From Megascapheus bottae (lineage: Eukaryota; Chordata; Mammalia; Rodentia; Geomyidae), in NCBI GenBank assembly GCA_024803745.1, contig JANJXV010000013.1:33646001-33710000 (forward strand): DNA of 64,000 nucleotides. Direction: 5' to 3'. Positions within the stretch are counted from its first letter, which is position 1. Each line of letters begins with the position of its first letter. Positions 59,669-64,000 of the stretch are shown piece after piece. The position numbers were made by a program, and so were the translations under genes. The notes under the pieces are model-generated. The model ran no database searches. It worked only from the letters and a program-made list of their open reading frames with translations, and had not been told where the DNA came from.

Positions 59669-60119
59669 CACGTTCATTTTCCATTACTATGTACAACAGC
59701 AGAGACTGTGTGATTAGCAGGAAGTTCACTCAAATGAAATAGCTCACACATTTCTATTTCTATGTGCACCAAAATTTATGATGACTCTTTTATGCTAACA
59801 AAATGACAATAAACAGGAGATAGGAAGCAAAAAAGCTACTAAGAAGACATTAAGCTTTCGAGTTCCATTTCCCTTCTCTGTATCTGCAGTCTCACTGTGA
59901 TGAACGCACACAGTAATGAATCCATGCTTTATAATTTCCCAGTGAAAAAAGACTTTAATATGATCCATAAGAGAGCACCTAGACTTGGTTTAGTTCCTCC
60001 CAAAGTAAGAAAATCAACCATTCTTAATGAGTTTTATAAATGCTTGAGTTTCATATTGGTATAGTATCTCACTTTGTTATCTGATATATTGAATTTATTT
60101 GTATTTGGATATTTGAAAT

Positions 60120-60320
60120 TTGATAGGGAAGGGGGGAAAACCAAGACGAGTGGGGGGTGTGGGGGGGTAGGGAAATGGGTACCAAGACATGTGAAAGGGT
60201 ATCAATGTATGTGAATTAATGCACCTTCTATCTGGCAAATATCATGTAACCCTTTTACTAATTACAATAAAAAAAGAAAAAAAATAAAAGATTAAAAATG
60301 TGAAAAAAAATAAAAATAAA
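60120..60320 (+). mobile_element. Probable L1 3' end in sense, truncated
   Basis: A G-rich stretch (gaagggggga, gtggggggtgtggggggg) is followed by atcatgtaacccttttacta attacaataaaa and a long A-rich tail, resembling the other L1 ends with more divergence. Confidence 0.45.
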
Positions 60321-60419
60321 TGCTTGAGTTTTAGTATAGCATTCAAACAAAATGCATGTACTAGCCAGGCAGTCTAAAATATGCACACATGAAAGAGATC
60401 ATATAGTACATTTTCCTAT

Positions 60420-61000
60420 TGCAAGTCAAATTTTAAGTGTACCTTGTGGCTTGTGAATAAAAAGAACGTTATTAAGCACCCCCACCCCGATTGGAAGACT
60501 AACTTTCTTCCTGTTGGGATGAGAGACGAAAGTGTAAAGCTTAACCCCCGTTTAATATTTATGGTATGGAAATAGGAGTTCTTCAGGGGTGCTTTTTATG
60601 CAAAAGTTTCCCGATCGAAATGAGATAATTCTGGGAAGAAGAATGAAAGCTATAAAGGAAAACCCAAACACCAGACTTCTGCATAGATTTATAATGTTTG
60701 AATAAAGTACAGATCATACATATTAATAACTCACTCTGATGCTATAAGAAACAAAATCCAAAGGGAAATAGTGCCGGGCAGCTGTCCCCATCCTGAGATT
60801 AATGCCTTTTTCTCTACTCTTGTCATTACCCACTCCTCAAGTGTCACTATTGGGCAGCTGTTGTAGTTTGGAGGAAAAGGAGATAGGTAGGGACGATGGC
60901 ATCTCTAATTCCAGCTTCCTAAGGATCCTGAATCCAATGCAAAATTAATATTTCTTGCTCTTCCAGGAACAATTAATGTTGACACTAGCAGGAAATTGGA
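60420..61000. promoter_or_regulatory. Candidate conserved non-coding block
   Basis: Repeat-free, with CpGs in an AT-rich setting (caccccgattggaagac, cccgatcgaaatgagataa) and two copies of gggcagctgt at 60776-60785 and 60852-60861. Lies 0.8-1.4 kb upstream of the MPPED2 exon on its own strand. Function is speculative. Confidence 0.3.
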
Positions 61001-61379
61001 TACACTTGTGGTAAGAATTGGTCCTTACCAGTAAGCCATAGTCAGTGATTTAATGAAGAAATCTTAGTAAGGAAGAGCAATTTTCTATCTTTTTGTTTTT
61101 AATTTTTAAGGTGTGGAGGTATGGCATGTTGTGCCATCCATGCCACTTGCATTTCTGCAATGCCAACAGTAAGGTACCGCACTGGACCTTACCTTCTCTG
61201 TAGCACACTGAGACTATATCTATGATCATTAATGTGGTTTTAAAGACTGAAGTTAAATTTTGTACTGCAATTTCTAGCTCTTCATTTCTCAGTTCCTTGT
61301 GGTCACATAATTGCATGTATAAGATGTGCATTGATGGGAAGCTTAACAGAGAGATGAAAGTCATCTGACAGAAATTAAG

Positions 61380-61880
61380 GTTGCAGAATGACTGAGGCCT
61401 TGAATTGAGGGACAGCCTCTATTCACAGCCCACACGCTGCGTGGTGCTACCTCTGGCCTCGGTTCTTTGCAAGTCTGTGCTGAAGAGTTCACCAAAAATA
61501 AGAAACTTCTCTCAAATACATGTATATGCATGTTTGTCAATTAGGAGTGTGATGCGAGTTGCAAGCTCCTTTGATAGAGTGGGGATGGTATTTTGCACAA
61601 TTCTTACACTTGAAGTTCAGATGCAAGATGGATTAACAGGGCGACAAATTCCCATCATTGCACATGCTGGAAATCTGTGAGACCTCACACCTCAATAATA
61701 ATCATGGCTGCATCCTGCACCTTAAGATTTGCCGTTGTTCCCAAACCAAAACTGGCTCCAATGTTTGCTTGCACTGAAATCTGCAGATACACTTATGCGA
61801 ATCTTTGAGCTTCTCTACTTGTACACATCACACTGTGGTTGTCCAGCTCTTCTTTAATCATTCATGATGATAGACTCACT
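61380..61880. promoter_or_regulatory. Candidate conserved non-coding block
   Basis: No recognised repeat. gtttgtcaattaggagtgtg (61533-61552), gatgcgagttgcaag, and tctttaatcattcatgatga (61851-61870) give homeodomain-type content. Open frames across it are short. Confidence 0.3.
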
Positions 61881-62009
61881 GCCAGTCCTTTCATTACACA
61901 CTAGAGCTCTTGGAAAGGGGCATAGGTTCCCTTTCTGCCCTCATTTTGCAGCCTTAGTTTAAAATGGATGAAAGAGACATGGAGCAAAAGAAGTAATACT
62001 TCTTATTTG

Positions 62010-62013
62010 GGCT

Positions 62014-62065
<52 letters not shown>

Positions 62066-62140
62066 TCCTTCCTCCTTCCTTCCTTCCTTCCTTCCTTCCT
62101 TCCTTCCTTCCTTCCTTCCTTCCTTCCTTCCTTCCTTCTC
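62010..62140. repeat. (CTTT)n(CCTT)n compound tetranucleotide array
   Basis: About 13 CTTT units (to 62067) change into about 17 CCTT units; the complementary strand is pure purine for about 125 bp. The frames read through it as Lys/Glu/Arg or Phe/Ser/Leu repeats are artefacts. Confidence 0.97.
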
Positions 62141-62144
62141 CCTG

Positions 62145-63745
62145 AGAGGAAGAAAGGAAAAAGGAAAAACTGTTGCAAAGTAAATCTTCCCCCAGAAGAC
62201 AGGCATCCTCAGTGTTTTTTAAATCAAATTTTGAAGACTCAGCATAGAGTGTCCACCAAAATGAACCGCTGCAGAATCAGCGATGATATTTACACATCAC
62301 CAGCAGACTCATCTCTTCCTGAGAATCCAATAGCAGTCTCCAACTCCCATCCTCTGTTACCTATGTTATGAAATTGTCTGACATATTTTTTTTCTTGAAC
62401 TGACCTTTCTTCTATAATCTGCCAACCTTTATGTTTTATATGAAAAGTGTAAACAGGGTGGCAGACAAATCTCCTGTTACTTGATGGCATTTTCTTTTTT
62501 TTATACTAGATTAATTTGGAAGGCTCTGTAGTCAAGCTTCAAACTTCTTGGTATTCAAATAGTGTCACTTTCAAATAATCAGACAAAGAGGTGCCTGTCT
62601 TATTTTATTCTGATCAGGCCATCTAAGTCAACTCATGTGAACCTAAAGCTATACACAATTAATCTAATGTAGAAAATCTCCTCACTCTAATTAACTTAAA
62701 GAATTCTATCAACTAGCGAATTCTATCTTTCCTCAAATATGGTATGTGTTCTATTAACGATGGATAAAAATATTTTAGGTGAAATGGACATGAGTCCTTT
62801 ATGACAATATCAAGTAGTTTTGTATAGTTAAAAAATACCTGTTTGAAAAATATAACCATACAATCATATTTTGCATCATTTTTCCATTTCTGTATACAAG
62901 AAGTTGTCTCTGAGAAAGTGTTATGGTTTGTTACTTAGTAGCCGACAGTACCACAGAATTCACAATTTCCTAGAAATAGTAAAGGGAAAACTATATGCAG
63001 GAAAACTATATTATGATGGCACCAAGTGCATGAATGAAATGGGAATCAGCACACCGGCTCAGGGTAGAGCTATGTAGGACAAGTGAGTTGATAAGTAATT
63101 AGCAATGGCATGTGAGTCTACAGGAATCTGGCAATATCGTGACCCAGAATTAGATACTGATGAAATGAAAGTCAAGTGGGTCCTCAGTGCTATTCTACAT
63201 TCTTGCCCCCACCCAATCACCAAAGCAGCCAACATGAAATATTTTCTAGATGCTTCTACAGCTCCCAGATTTTTTGTAATCCTCACTGGATGTACAATAT
63301 ATTCCCTTATCCCAGGATGAAGATGGAGGTAGGATCTCTTCACCTCTTCTTCTTTACTTTCCTGTCATCTCATCTGTATGTATTTTTCAAATAGTTGATC
63401 ACTTAACTTTATTTCTTCTGTATCCACTGGCACCTTTGGTCTTTCCTCTTTTCTTTGCTATTTTGGGATCCTCTATACCTGTGGAATTTCCCTGTGGGTT
63501 TATGTTTACTCATCACAATAACAAAATAAGACAAAACACAAGCAACCTTTGAGATGTACCCAGCCATGTGCTATCTCAATACTGATCTTAAACAGAATTT
63601 GACCCTGCTGCTTCTTGGAGATGCTTTCTCATTTAGCTTTAAACTTCTGGAAATGGGGATGCCAAAAGCCCCAGCTGGTAGGCTCAAAACCAATCTTTTG
63701 ATATGTTATGGTTTGCTCTTGACTAAGTTGTACTTTTCAAAAAAT
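62145..63745. other. MPPED2: Unique intron sequence
   Basis: No exon or clear repeat; the preceding MPPED2 exon (DTH/GDF motifs) was specifically looked for and not found. There is a small direct repeat, ggaaaactatat, at 62985 and 63000. Confidence 0.45.
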
Positions 63746-63751
63746 TAGCTA

Positions 63752-63842
63752 ATCAGCTGGGAGATGGTGGCTCATGCTTTTGATCCTAGCTTCTCAGGAG
63801 TCTGGAGGTCCTAGTTCAAAGCCAGTATAGGCAGAAGAGTTT
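63752..63842 (+). mobile_element. Composite (Geo-type) SINE head, truncated, followed by CA-rich tract
   Basis: gctgggagatggtggctcat gcttttgatcctagcttctc aggagtctgg...tagttcaaagccagtatagg. The ID-like half is missing; a degenerate CA tract (63855-63893) takes its place. Confidence 0.75.
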
Positions 63843-64000
63843 CACACTATTACACAAACAGACACACACAAACACATATACACACACACACACCTGGGGT
63901 TCGGCCTCTTTTGAAAAATTGAAAGATCAGATAATTCTGATGTCCTTTCTCCAGTCTATCTTCCTGTTCCTGTCTCCTATCTGACCATTTTCCATGTTTT

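Larger units (their letters stand above)
59583..64000 (-). other. MPPED2: MPPED2 intron upstream of the GNHE exon (partial)
   Basis: The preceding exon, which should carry the CISDTH and HTGDF metal-site motifs, is not seen up to the right edge, so at least 4.4 kb of this intron lies in the window. Confidence 0.8.

Noticed and set aside
61954..62206. Lys/Glu/Arg- and Phe/Leu/Ser-rich frames on both strands
   Set aside because: Pure translation of the CTTT/CCTT array.
1..64000. CRISPR arrays, operons, phage or bacterial defence systems
   Set aside because: Short repeats are microsatellites or adjacent duplications without spacers; gene layout, splice sites and SINE/L1 content are mammalian.

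Overview
This is a mammalian, almost entirely intronic window. It has no prokaryotic gene layout, about 20 microsatellites, and many copies of SINEs and L1s. Two SINE types dominate. One is a dimeric ID-like (tRNA-derived) element. The other is a composite with an Alu/B1-like head ("ggctcatgcctgtaatcc") joined to an ID-like right half. From memory, this pair is typical of geomyoid rodents (kangaroo rats, pocket mice; the ID-like and IDL-Geo families). The best guess is therefore a heteromyid rodent, with the family call firmer than the genus.

Only one protein-coding exon can be supported. It is an internal exon of MPPED2 (metallophosphoesterase domain-containing 2) on the minus strand at 59357-59582. 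It carries the GNHE metal-site motif of the calcineurin-like phosphoesterase fold and has perfect GT/AG splice boundaries. The next 3' exon was not found in the 59 kb to the left, nor the preceding exon in the 4.4 kb to the right, so the window is essentially two MPPED2 introns. In mammals the gene lies in the ARL14EP/MPPED2/DCDC1/ELP4/PAX6 neighbourhood, which is known for long-range developmental regulatory DNA.

Layout: 1-4.4 kb holds an AT-rich satellite, MIRs, composite SINEs and an inverted L1 pair. 4.4-17 kb is mostly unique intron with MIRs, SINE pieces and an L1 3' end. 17.4-19.1 kb is a repeat-poor stretch with a cluster of five TGACAG sites. 20-25 kb is mostly unique. 25-34 kb is repeat-dense: GA and GAAA arrays, a MER5-like fragment, an ancient L1 with two nested insertions, and a tight group of composite SINEs. 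34-37 kb and 42-46 kb are repeat-poor with possible regulatory blocks. 46-48 kb has a SINE inserted in a SINE. 49-53 kb is unique. 54-58.5 kb is again SINE-dense. 59.3 kb has the MPPED2 exon with a microsatellite as its splice-acceptor pyrimidine tract. 60.4-61.9 kb is unique intron, followed by a large CTTT/CCTT array.

No new multi-gene system was found. The best leads are the microsatellite-built splice acceptor with a distant branch point, the TGACAG cluster, the DR4-like site at 43.08 kb, the inverted L1, the nested insertions, and a set of near-perfect 16-36 bp tandem duplications.
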